Assembly: GCA_029212275.1 (NCBI GenBank) | Contig: JARGOI010000104.1 | Location: forward strand, 1 to 8,068 | DNA: 8,068 bases | From: Thalassolituus sp. | Lineage (GTDB): Bacteria > Pseudomonadota > Gammaproteobacteria > Pseudomonadales > Oceanobacteraceae | Direction of reading: 5' to 3' | In this document: piece after piece, positions 1-6,918 of the stretch | Layout of the letters: the number at the start of each line of letters is the position of its first letter | Position numbering within the stretch: the first letter of the stretch is position 1 | The notes under the pieces: model-generated | Seen by the model: only the letters and a program-made list of their open reading frames with translations | What the model was told of the DNA's origin: nothing | Database searches by the model: none | Program-made: the position numbers and the translations under genes

Positions 1-12
1 TGTTTTTCATCT

Positions 13-16
13 GGAG
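13..16 (+). promoter_or_regulatory. Ribosome binding site supporting the TTG start of hmuU
   Basis: GGAG lies 7 nt before the TTG at 24. It is the only good Shine-Dalgarno match near the start of this open frame, and it is why the non-ATG start is preferred. Confidence 0.55.
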
Positions 17-23
17 TCATTGC

Positions 24-1034
24 TTGCCACGTCGTTCGTCAGTTTTGTTACGCCCCCAGCATATCGTGCTGCTGGGTGTGCTACTAGTCCCCTTGTCTGG
101 GTTGCTTGGCATTATGCTGGGCAGCGCTGATTGGGCGTGGCTTTGGAGCACGCCCGTTGGGCATCAAGTGTTGTTGGAATTACGTCTTCCCAGAGTGCTG
201 TTGGCATTTGTGGTGGGAGCACTATTGTCTATTGCGGGCGTGTTGATTCAGGGCGCTGTGCGCAATCCATTAGCCGAACCAGGTTTGATCGGTGTGTCTG
301 GTGGAGCAGCGGTAGCCGCTGCATTCGTCGTGGTGTTATTTCCCTCGTGGGGCGTAGAGGTTAATGCCTTTATTTTGGGTGTCAGTGCGTTTGTCGGTGG
401 GTTGATCGCGCTGGTGGTGGTGATGTGGCTCGGTATGATGGGGGGCAGTCACGCGCGCTCGGTTGCGTTTTTGATTTTGGCAGGTATATCGATCAACGTT
501 TTGTGCGGCGCGTTATTAGGTTTGCTGCTGTATATGTCGTCGGATAGCGCCCTGCGTCAGATCAGTTTTTGGTCTTTGGGCAGTCTTGGCGGTGCCAGTT
601 ATAGCATCGCGTTGGGGCTGACCGTGCTGCTGGTCGCGGCATTGATTTTTTGGCGACGACGCACCAGCGCTTTGGACGCTTTATTACTCGGTGAAACCGA
701 AGCTCGTTCGTTAGGTGTCGCGGTCACTCGCTTGCAATGGCTGGTGGTTGCTTGGGTCGCACTGATGGTGGGATTGAGCGTCAGTGTCTGTGGCATCATC
801 GGTTTTGTTGGGTTGGTCAGTCCTCACATTGCGCGCTTATTAACTGGCGCAGCCCATGCTCGGGTCTTGCCTTTGGCCGCACTGATTGGTGGCTGCTTGT
901 TGGTGTTAGCGGATGTCTTTGCCCGGACTTGGTTGGCACCCAGCGAATTGCCCGTCGGGATTGTCACCAGCCTGCTAGGCGTGCCGGTATTTATCAGTTT
1001 GTTGTTGCGCGAAAAACGGCGGCTGCTCTTTTGA
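24..1034 (+). CDS. hmuU: Haem ABC transporter permease (FecCD family, HmuU-like)
   Basis: Inner-membrane permease of a type II ABC importer. With HmuV it moves haem handed over by a periplasmic binding protein into the cytoplasm. The 336-residue protein is almost wholly hydrophobic with about ten membrane segments, normal for FecCD. Landmarks: RLPRVL at 54-59, QGAVRNPLAEPGLIGVSGGA at 76-95, the ATPase-contacting stretch LLGETEARSLG at 221-231, GIIGFVGLVSPHIAR at 257-271, and an LPVGIVTSLLGVP block near the C-terminus. The start is a TTG with GGAG at 13-16 (spacer 7). The frame is open to the left edge, so a start outside the window is not excluded. Neither other forward frame across the left edge looks like the tail of a binding protein. 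Haem is inferred from family resemblance and from the HmuV-like partner. Other iron chelates or cobalamin are the alternatives. Confidence 0.9.
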   Translation: MPRRSSVLLRPQHIVLLGVLLVPLSGLLGIMLGSADWAWLWSTPVGHQVLLELRLPRVLLAFVVGALLSIAGVLIQGAVRNPLAEPGLIGVSGGAAVAAAFVVVLFPSWGVEVNAFILGVSAFVGGLIALVVVMWLGMMGGSHARSVAFLILAGISINVLCGALLGLLLYMSSDSALRQISFWSLGSLGGASYSIALGLTVLLVAALIFWRRRTSALDALLLGETEARSLGVAVTRLQWLVVAWVALMVGLSVSVCGIIGFVGLVSPHIARLLTGAAHARVLPLAALIGGCLLVLADVFARTWLAPSELPVGIVTSLLGVPVFISLLLREKRRLLF

Positions 1035-1050
1035 TGACAGATAACCTTTG

Positions 1051-1806
1051 ATGAAAGCAAACATGATCGACATAGAGCAGCTGACAGTTGTTCGACAAGG
1101 AACGCCTTTGCTGCAATCCATCCAGCTGTCGTTGCAACCGGGATCTCTACATGTGCTGGCTGGGCCTAATGGCGCAGGTAAGTCGACACTCCTTAAGCCG
1201 TTAGCAGGATTGTTGCGGGCCACATCAGGGAAAATTTTTATTGGTGGCGAAGACACCCAAGCATGGTCGCGTCAGCGTTGGGCGCAAACCGTATGTTATG
1301 TGCCACAGCTGAGCGCGATGACCTTTCCTCTGACCGTGCGAGAAGTCTTATTGTTGGGCACGCACGGTCAAACATTAACAGCCGCTCAGATTCACACTCG
1401 TATTGATGAAGCCATGACTCGCTGGGATCTGACTTGGGCTGCAGAGACCGATGTCAGTGTCTTATCCGGTGGCGAGCAGCAGCGTTGCCAATTAGCGCGC
1501 GCTTGGATTCAACTACAGCAGTCAGAAATGAAAGTATGGTTACTCGACGAGCCCTTAAGTGCGCTCGATCCACGCCATCAACAGGATTGCATGCAAGCCA
1601 TTAATAAAGCGTGTGAACAAGGTATTACGGTAGTAATGGTGGCGCATGATTTGAATTTGGCGCGCCGAGCGGCAGACAAGGTGATTTTATTGCAGTGCGG
1701 TACGCTGGTGGCCTACGGTGTCCCGCAAACGGTGCTGAGCGTCGAAAATGTCCGTTCGGTTTTTCGTGTAGACGCCCATTTACAGGGCGATTTTTTGATT
1801 TGGTAG
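1051..1806 (+). CDS. hmuV: Haem ABC transporter ATP-binding protein (HmuV-like)
   Basis: Cytoplasmic ATPase that powers haem import through HmuU. Numbered from the ATG at 1051, it has Walker A GPNGAGKST at 38-46, a Q-loop Gln at 86 (YVPQ), the ABC signature LSGGE at 138-142, Walker B with DEP at 166-168, a D-loop SALD, and the switch His at 199 (VAHDLN). The FPLTVREV segment after the Q-loop, the QLARAW...Q stretch after the signature and a VF..DAH-like C-terminus are typical of HmuV rather than of FepC or BtuD. Length is normal for the family. It begins 16 bp after the hmuU stop, so the two should be co-transcribed. The start is uncertain: TTG 1048, ATG 1051 and ATG 1063 are in frame and none has a strong ribosome site. 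ATG 1063 (MIDIEQL) matches the usual family N-terminus and is the main alternative. Confidence 0.92.
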   Translation: MKANMIDIEQLTVVRQGTPLLQSIQLSLQPGSLHVLAGPNGAGKSTLLKPLAGLLRATSGKIFIGGEDTQAWSRQRWAQTVCYVPQLSAMTFPLTVREVLLLGTHGQTLTAAQIHTRIDEAMTRWDLTWAAETDVSVLSGGEQQRCQLARAWIQLQQSEMKVWLLDEPLSALDPRHQQDCMQAINKACEQGITVVMVAHDLNLARRAADKVILLQCGTLVAYGVPQTVLSVENVRSVFRVDAHLQGDFLIW

Positions 1807-1884
1807 GGCGTTAAATATTTGTTGACGGTGCTTGTTTAATTATCAATAACTCTTGCTCGACTCATCGCCAGTCTCAACGATTGA
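1807..1884. other. Short convergent gap between hmuV and the pentapeptide gene
   Basis: AT-rich sequence of 78 bp between two converging stop codons. I found no GC-rich hairpin followed by a T-run on either strand. A 7-bp inverted pair (GTTTAAT at 1834-1840, ATTAAAC at 1884-1890) is AT-only with a loop of more than 40 nt, so it is not a credible terminator. Confidence 0.4.
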
Positions 1885-2226
1885 TTAAACGGAATGCCTA
1901 AGTCTGATCCCCAAGCTGACTGACAATTGAATTTCGTTGGCACTGATCTCGATAGGAAAATAACATCCGCTGATTTTCGCATCTGCCAAGCTCGCGCCAT
2001 CAAGACAACAGCCACGAAAGTCGATGCCACGTAAATCGGCGCCGCGGAAATAAGCATCCGTCAAATCCATATTGGCGAAATTGATTTTACGTAAATCAAG
2101 ACCGCGCAAATCACAACCACGTAGATCGCATTCAGTACCTGCCTCACGTGCTACATTAAACTCATTCTGCTTATCATTGCGTAGCATTTGATACATTGGG
2201 TCTTTGCTGATGATAGGAGTCGTCAT
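1885..2226 (-). CDS. Small pentapeptide-repeat protein
   Basis: A 113-residue cytoplasmic protein without signal peptide or membrane segment. Residues 33-87 form eleven uninterrupted A(D/N)LxG-like pentapeptides (CDLRG, CDLRG, LDLRK, INFAN, MDLTD, AYFRG, ADLRG, IDFRG, CCLDG, ASLAD, AKISG). This pattern folds as a right-handed quadrilateral beta-helix. A short N-terminal region (about 1-32, containing MYQMLRNDKQNEFN) and a C-terminal cap (about 88-113) flank the helix. From memory, similar short proteins with the same caps occur in pseudomonads; I know no function for them. Qnr-type topoisomerase protectors are about twice as long, so that role is not claimed. The start is ATG 2226, because GAAGG at 2234-2238 lies 7 nt before it. 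An in-frame GTG at 2232 sits almost on that site. The gene is divergent from polB and convergent with hmuV. Confidence 0.85.
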   Translation of the reverse strand: MTTPIISKDPMYQMLRNDKQNEFNVAREAGTECDLRGCDLRGLDLRKINFANMDLTDAYFRGADLRGIDFRGCCLDGASLADAKISGCYFPIEISANEIQLSVSLGIRLRHSV

Positions 2227-2233
2227 TGTCACA

Positions 2234-2238
2234 CCTTC
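2234..2238 (-). promoter_or_regulatory. Ribosome binding site that decides the pentapeptide gene start
   Basis: The minus strand reads GAAGG here, 7 nt before the ATG at 2226 but only 1 nt before the GTG at 2232. This favours the shorter 113-residue product. Confidence 0.6.
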
Positions 2239-2258
2239 TATTTATAACTCTTTTTTTT

Positions 2259-2264
2259 AGTATA
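2259..2264 (-). promoter_or_regulatory. Possible -10 box for the pentapeptide gene
   Basis: The minus strand reads TATACT, one mismatch from the sigma-70 consensus, followed by an A-run. It would start transcription about 25 nt before the ATG. No good -35 hexamer lies 16-18 bp upstream, so this is either an activator-dependent promoter or a chance match. Confidence 0.35.
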
Positions 2265-2303
2265 GAGGTGATTTAGCAGCTAAGGATGATTTTGCTATGG
2301 GGA

Positions 2304-2321
2304 TTGGTGGTTAATCACCAA
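2304..2321. promoter_or_regulatory. 18-bp dyad, possible operator between divergent genes
   Basis: TTGGTGGTTAATCACCAA is an inverted repeat with perfect 6-bp arms (TTGGTG / CACCAA). Only two symmetric positions break the full 18-bp palindrome. It lies near the middle of the gap between the pentapeptide gene and polB. No T-run follows on either strand, so a protein-binding site is likelier than a terminator. I do not recognise the motif as a known regulator's site. Confidence 0.4.
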
Positions 2322-2433
2322 AAGTGAGGCGATAATTTGTTTTAAAGTGTTACAAATAACAACTAAGTGTAAAATTTCCATATTCATCTTGAATCATCCC
2401 GTCATTTTTTAATAGAGAAGCGGATATCGACTC

Positions 2434-4884
2434 GTGCTTAATGCCTTTTTATTAACCAGCCGTTGGCACGACGAAGACGATGGCACCCATCTTACCTTTT
2501 GGTGGTCGACCCCTGAGGGTTCGCTGCGCACTGAGATCCTTCATCCCAGTGTTTGTTTTATTGCTGCCGTTGACGCCTCCCATGCCCTGCGGGTGATTGA
2601 ATCTTTGGGATGGCCTATTTCACTGAAAACGGTTGCGATGCGCCTGTTTGATGGTCGTGATGTTTGTGCGTGTTATTTGCCGTCGGGCTATGTGTATCGT
2701 TGGCGTGCCACCATGGCGGACCAAGGTATCCGTGTGTATGAAGTGGATATTCGTCCTACCGATCGCTATTTAATGGAGCGTTTGGTGTTTGGCAGTGCAG
2801 AGTTGGATATTCTTCCTGAGCAAGCAGCCGTTAATCATGCGGCCGTTAATCATGCAGCAATTAACACCTTAACCGCACGAATACCACCTTTTCAACGTGC
2901 GCTTTTAAAGCGTATTCGCCCCGCGAACTATCAGCCGCACTTGCGTTCTTTATCCATCGACATCGAAACGTCTTTTCCAAGGGTGGGGCAACCGTATCGA
3001 TTATTTTCTATCGGTTTTTTCGCTAATGATTTTCAAGCGGTGGTGATGCTCGCAGATCAGGCAGAGCAGGTTTCTTCGACATTGGAGTACGTCGTGAGTG
3101 AAGCCGATTTGTTACGTCGTTTTTTAGAAATTATCGAACACTACGATCCCGATGTGATCATTGGTTGGAACGTGATTCAGTTTGATATGGCTTTTTTGCG
3201 GCGTAAGTTTATCGAGCACAACATGCCTTTTGCATTAGGACGTGATGGCTGCGAATTGGAATGGCGTGAGGCGGCGAATAATCCTGACCGAATTTATTTG
3301 CACGTACCCGGAAGAGTCGTGTTAGATGGCATTGAGTGTTTGCGTACGGCTACTTATCAGTTTGAAAGCTTTGCCCTTAATGACGTTGCTCAACAGCTAT
3401 TACAAGACAATAAATTATTGCACGGCGATGATCGTGGCGAAGATATCGAGCGATTATTTACTGACGATAAACCGGCTTTGGCGGCTTATAATTTAAAAGA
3501 TTGCAAATTAGTGTGGCGTATTTTCGAAGTGACACAACTGTGGGATTTTTTAATCGAGCGTTCGCAATTAACTGGTTTATTAATGGATCGTATGGGCGGG
3601 TCAGTGGCCGCCTTTGAGTATATGTATTTACCCCAACTGCATCGCGCCGGTTGGGTCGCACCAGACATTGGCGATGGTTATAGTAGCGAAAAAAGTCCGG
3701 GTGGTTTTGTGATGGATTCACGCCCTGGCCTTTATGAACATGTGTTGGTGTTGGACTTTAAAAGTCTGTATCCATCCATCATTCGCACGTTCAAAATAGA
3801 TCCGCTAGGATTAATTGCTGGATTAACCGATGCACAAAATAATCCAGATGATAAACGCCAGCGTGTGCCCGGTTTTTTTGGCGGTCAATTTCATCAAACG
3901 ACGCACTTATTACCCAATATGATTGCCCATTTGGCAGCCAAACGAGAGCAAGCCAAAGCTCAGGGTAATAAAGCATTAGCGCAAGCCATTAAAATTATCA
4001 TGGCATCCTGCTACGGCGTGCTTGGGTCAGAAGGATGTCGTTTTCACGATACGCGTTTATCGGCGTCTATCACCAAGCGCAGCCACGACATTATTCAACG
4101 TACCTCAAAATGGATTGAGCAACAGCAATCTTCTGAGGCACAAAGATATGACGTCATTTATGGCGATACTGATTCGGTGTTTGTTTGGATCAAACACAGG
4201 GTTTCGGATGTCGAAGCAAACGAGATTGGTAATTCGTTAGTCAGCGGTATTAACCAATTTCTGAAAGAAGAGCTTGCTCGTGAATTTTCCGTCGACAGTT
4301 ACTTAGAACTGGAATACGAAACCCATTATCGACAATTTTTTATGCCATCGATTCGTGGTGAAGAGGTTGGCAGCAAAAAGCGTTATGCGGGCATTGTTGC
4401 GCAAACAGAGCAGCTGGTATTTAAAGGATTAGAAGCAGTGCGAACGGACTGGACACCCTTAGCACGAGAATTCCAGCGAGAGTTGTACCGCCGTGTTTTT
4501 TATAAAGAACCTTATCAGGATTGGATAAAAGCAGAAGTATTAGCGCTGTGTTCAGGCCAGCGCGATGACAAGCTGACTTATCGTAAACGCTTGCGCCGTC
4601 CTCTGACTAATTATATTAAAAATCGACCACCTCATGCCCGTGCAGCGGCCTTGTACGATCAATGGTTAGCGCAACAGCAGCGGCCGTTGCGCTATCACGA
4701 TCGCGGTGGTTGGATACGTTATCGCATGACTTTGAATGGGCCAGAGCCGGTAGAGATATCGACCAGTGCGATTGATTACGGACATTATTTAGAAAAACAA
4801 ATACAACCCATCGCCGATGCATTGTTTCAGTTTACCGGGGATGATTTTAAACAATTAACGGGTCAGCAGCAGCGGCTCTTTTAA
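2434..4884 (+). CDS. polB: DNA polymerase II (family B)
   Basis: Accessory replicative polymerase with 3'-5' proofreading, used for replication restart and lesion bypass. It has 816 residues; E. coli Pol II has 783. The GTG start is supported because the first residues (FLLTSRWHDEDDGT) match the Pol II N-terminus and the next in-frame ATG is at residue 69. Exonuclease motifs: DIE at 176-178, N246 to D251 (NVIQFD), and Y352/D356 (YNLKD). Polymerase motifs: motif A DFKSLYPSI at 441-449, fingers R504/K508, motif B K520 to G528, motif C YGDTDS with D578 and D580. The sequence ends GQQQRLF, like the C-terminal beta-clamp-binding peptide of Pol II. Oddities: motif B reads KIIMASCYG, with Ala at 524 where family B enzymes have Asn, and a short repeat occurs at 131-144. 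All other catalytic residues are present, so it looks functional. corA follows after 25 bp. E. coli polB is LexA-controlled, but I see no LexA box here. Confidence 0.97.
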   Translation: MLNAFLLTSRWHDEDDGTHLTFWWSTPEGSLRTEILHPSVCFIAAVDASHALRVIESLGWPISLKTVAMRLFDGRDVCACYLPSGYVYRWRATMADQGIRVYEVDIRPTDRYLMERLVFGSAELDILPEQAAVNHAAVNHAAINTLTARIPPFQRALLKRIRPANYQPHLRSLSIDIETSFPRVGQPYRLFSIGFFANDFQAVVMLADQAEQVSSTLEYVVSEADLLRRFLEIIEHYDPDVIIGWNVIQFDMAFLRRKFIEHNMPFALGRDGCELEWREAANNPDRIYLHVPGRVVLDGIECLRTATYQFESFALNDVAQQLLQDNKLLHGDDRGEDIERLFTDDKPALAAYNLKDCKLVWRIFEVTQLWDFLIERSQLTGLLMDRMGGSVAAFEYMYLPQLHRAGWVAPDIGDGYSSEKSPGGFVMDSRPGLYEHVLVLDFKSLYPSIIRTFKIDPLGLIAGLTDAQNNPDDKRQRVPGFFGGQFHQTTHLLPNMIAHLAAKREQAKAQGNKALAQAIKIIMASCYGVLGSEGCRFHDTRLSASITKRSHDIIQRTSKWIEQQQSSEAQRYDVIYGDTDSVFVWIKHRVSDVEANEIGNSLVSGINQFLKEELAREFSVDSYLELEYETHYRQFFMPSIRGEEVGSKKRYAGIVAQTEQLVFKGLEAVRTDWTPLAREFQRELYRRVFYKEPYQDWIKAEVLALCSGQRDDKLTYRKRLRRPLTNYIKNRPPHARAAALYDQWLAQQQRPLRYHDRGGWIRYRMTLNGPEPVEISTSAIDYGHYLEKQIQPIADALFQFTGDDFKQLTGQQQRLF
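2824..2862 (+). repeat. 15-bp in-frame tandem repeat inside polB
   Basis: GCAGCCGTTAATCAT (2824-2838) is followed at once by the same unit with one change (2839-2853) and by a decayed third copy from 2854. It encodes AAVNH-AAVNH-AAIN in the linker between the N-terminal and exonuclease domains. The length keeps the reading frame. Confidence 0.85.
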
Positions 4885-4898
4885 TGATTTTATTCAAT

Positions 4899-4904
4899 AA
4901 GGGA
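4899..4904 (+). promoter_or_regulatory. Ribosome binding site of corA
   Basis: AAGGGA lies 5 nt before the ATG at 4910, in the 25-bp gap after polB. No separate promoter is evident in so short a gap, which supports co-transcription with polB. Confidence 0.6.
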
Positions 4905-4909
4905 TTTTT

Positions 4910-5878
4910 ATGATTCGTACCATGATTGTTCAGGAAAATGGACATGTCGAAACGGGTGGACTGGAATTACTTGAGCAGTGGCAAGCCAATCCCAATGGTC
5001 GTGTGTGGGTGGATGTGGAAGGGGAAGAAAGTGTCTATGAAGATCAGTTATTAACCTCTCTGGGATGTCACGAATTAGCCATTCAAGACGCCCAGCGCGA
5101 AAGGCATCCACCTAAAATAGAAGAGTTTAGTGATAGCACGTTTATTTTGTATCGAGGTATTTCTTCTTTTTCTGCAACCTTAGAGCACGATGCACAAACC
5201 ATTGCATTTTTTATTAGCGATAACCTTATTATCAGCCGTCATCCATCAACTGGCATCAGTATTAATCGTTTGTTTAGTGATCTTGGTAGTACCGTTTTGG
5301 CGAAAGGCACTGGTTTTTTAGCATTACGAATTATGCATACCTCGGCGGGTTTGTACCTCGAAGCATTATTGGAGTTTGAAACAGAATTAAGCGATATCGA
5401 AGACAGCTTGGTAGATCAAGGCAACGATGAATTGATGAAAAAACTGGTGACCTATCGTTCACGCTTAGTGAAGTTGCGACGTTTATTCAGCTACCACAAA
5501 AATATTACCGACGAGTTGATTACCGAAGATTATATTTCGTTATCCAGTAAAGATGAGGATATGCGTCACGCCATTACCGACGTTCATGATCGTTTTGATC
5601 GTCTGTATACCATGTCAGAGATGTTTTACAGCATCTGTGGAGACTTAATCGATGGCTATATTTCTATCGCATCACATCAGCTGAATCGCACCATGCAAGT
5701 TTTGACGGTGATTACCGCGATATTTATTCCGTTAGGATTTTTAGCCGGTTTGTATGGAATGAATTTTGAGAAGATTCCCGAGCTTCATTATGAAAATGGC
5801 TATTATGTGTTACTCGGAGTAATGGCATCTATTGCGGTTGGGTTACTGCTTCTGTTTCGTAAAATTCGTTGGTTGTAA
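4910..5878 (+). CDS. corA: Magnesium/cobalt transport protein CorA
   Basis: Inner-membrane pentameric channel for Mg2+ (also Co2+ and Ni2+). The 322 residues are normal for the family. A cytoplasmic alpha/beta domain occupies about 1-145. Long charged helices at about 146-260 form the funnel stalk. TM1 lies near 263-282 and is followed directly by the selectivity signature YGMN at 282-285. The short periplasmic loop (FEKIPELHYENGY) has the usual acidic and aromatic residues, TM2 spans about 297-316, and a basic tail (RKIRWL) closes the protein. ZntB is a relative, but the loop and the DAQRERHPPK segment favour CorA. It lies just after polB, an arrangement that suggests shared transcription but no shared pathway. 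It converges on the deacetylase gene with 27 bp between the stops and no clear terminator. Confidence 0.93.
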   Translation: MIRTMIVQENGHVETGGLELLEQWQANPNGRVWVDVEGEESVYEDQLLTSLGCHELAIQDAQRERHPPKIEEFSDSTFILYRGISSFSATLEHDAQTIAFFISDNLIISRHPSTGISINRLFSDLGSTVLAKGTGFLALRIMHTSAGLYLEALLEFETELSDIEDSLVDQGNDELMKKLVTYRSRLVKLRRLFSYHKNITDELITEDYISLSSKDEDMRHAITDVHDRFDRLYTMSEMFYSICGDLIDGYISIASHQLNRTMQVLTVITAIFIPLGFLAGLYGMNFEKIPELHYENGYYVLLGVMASIAVGLLLLFRKIRWL

Positions 5879-5905
5879 CCCTTCACTGAATTATTTAGCA
5901 GTTAC

Positions 5906-6910
5906 TTATACACCTTGTAGCTGTAATTGATAACGAGAGGGCGGGTTTTTAGGCGTTGGGAGCATGTCTTTCATCGAGGCATTGTCAGCGTCGAAGGATT
6001 CCTTTATCGGCGAGTCGATATTGATACTGGACGGAATAATAGGAGTCAGTGCAGACTCGTTAACGTTTAAGTTATCGATATTGATGTCATCGGTGTCATT
6101 CATTATCGATGGCGACGCGGCAATGATTGTTCTTTTAGCCGGGGCATAAAAAAAGTCATCCGCTTTCACCAGTTGTACGCCATATTGTGTGGCTACGGTG
6201 GGTAATCGCTCTTTTAAGAAAGCTAATGTCTCAGGGTAGGGGTGGCCGATCATTACCGCATGACCACTTTGTTTGGCAATATCAATGGCGCGATAAAACT
6301 GTTTTTTTAATGCAGGCAAGGCTCGGTCATTATCCAAAAACACGTCTCTTTTTAATGTAGGTAAGCCGTGTTTTTCAGCTCGCTGTTGCGCGATACTGTT
6401 GGCATCGGTGCGACTGTCGATGAAAAATAATTTATTATCTTGCAGTTCTTTCATCACCCAATCCATTGGTGTCGGCAATTGAGTTAAGAGACTGCCCATG
6501 TGATTATTCATTCCTGTCGCTTGCGGAATGAAGGCAATATTGTTTTTTAAGGTGTTGATGAAGTCGTTATAATCCATTGACTGAAGTAGCGCACCCGCAC
6601 CACTGTTCATTCCGGAGACGGTTTCCATCGGTTGATGGAGCATAACGCATTTGCCGTAGAATTTAGCGATGGCCGCTAATTCTTTGCCATGTGGAGTATT
6701 GGGCAACACCGACAAAGTGATGTCACCCGGAAGATCTACGGCGGCTTCTCCCAAGGCCAAATTATTACCTATATCATCAATAATAATAATGAGTTGGGCT
6801 TGCGCTTGAATTGGCGCAGGAACAGGAGCTTGAGCCGCAAGGGCCTGGCCGTAGCCTCCTCCTGTGGCAAGCAAAAAGAGTAACGAAGTCCAAAACCACG
6901 TCCGTGTCAT
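5906..6910 (-). CDS. Divergent polysaccharide deacetylase family protein (YibQ-like)
   Basis: Predicted exported envelope protein of the divergent polysaccharide deacetylase family (Pfam PF04748), a relative of NodB-type deacetylases. Residues 1-26 look like a signal peptide (basic start, hydrophobic core, ALA-A near 23-26), then a Pro/Ala/Gln linker to about 39. The domain runs from about 40 to 256. It shows IIIIDDIGNN at 41-50, HQPME at 92-96, GMNNHMGS at 133-140, FFIDSRT at 162-168 and IGHPYPETL at 221-229, so the likely metal or catalytic Asp and His positions are kept. The substrate is unknown; YibQ sits beside envC in E. coli, which suggests a cell-wall role. Residues 257-334 form a tail rich in Asp, Asn, Ile and Ser with two INID motifs exactly 20 residues apart, probably disordered. 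The start ATG is 8 bp after the upstream peptidase stop, indicating one operon and probably coupled translation. Confidence 0.9.
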   Translation of the reverse strand: MTRTWFWTSLLFLLATGGGYGQALAAQAPVPAPIQAQAQLIIIIDDIGNNLALGEAAVDLPGDITLSVLPNTPHGKELAAIAKFYGKCVMLHQPMETVSGMNSGAGALLQSMDYNDFINTLKNNIAFIPQATGMNNHMGSLLTQLPTPMDWVMKELQDNKLFFIDSRTDANSIAQQRAEKHGLPTLKRDVFLDNDRALPALKKQFYRAIDIAKQSGHAVMIGHPYPETLAFLKERLPTVATQYGVQLVKADDFFYAPAKRTIIAASPSIMNDTDDINIDNLNVNESALTPIIPSSINIDSPIKESFDADNASMKDMLPTPKNPPSRYQLQLQGV

Positions 6911-6918
6911 TGCTAAAC

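Noticed and set aside
1836..2057. A 73-codon minus-strand open frame overlapping the pentapeptide gene.
   Set aside because: It overlaps the well-supported pentapeptide frame for most of its length, has no family resemblance and no ribosome site that I can see.
1885..2226. Qnr-type quinolone resistance protein.
   Set aside because: It is about half the length of Qnr proteins, lacks their two-domain hinge and loops, and has different terminal segments.
2250..2258. CTTTTTTTT run as a rho-independent terminator.
   Set aside because: No stem precedes it on the plus strand, and there is no plus-strand gene ending there. It is more likely part of the pentapeptide promoter region.
2434..4884. PolB as a phage or plasmid polymerase, given the odd motif B.
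   Set aside because: The N- and C-termini, domain order and a complete exonuclease match chromosomal Pol II, and the neighbours are housekeeping genes with no phage or mobile genes nearby.
5875..5905. GTAAC/GTTAC and ACTG/CAGT short inverted pairs between corA and the deacetylase, as a bidirectional terminator.
   Set aside because: The arms are 4-5 bp, the pairing needs a large bulge, and no T-run follows on either strand.
5964..6149. A 61-codon plus-strand open frame in the deacetylase tail.
   Set aside because: It arises opposite the low-complexity Asp/Asn/Ile codons of the tail and has no promoter or ribosome site of note.
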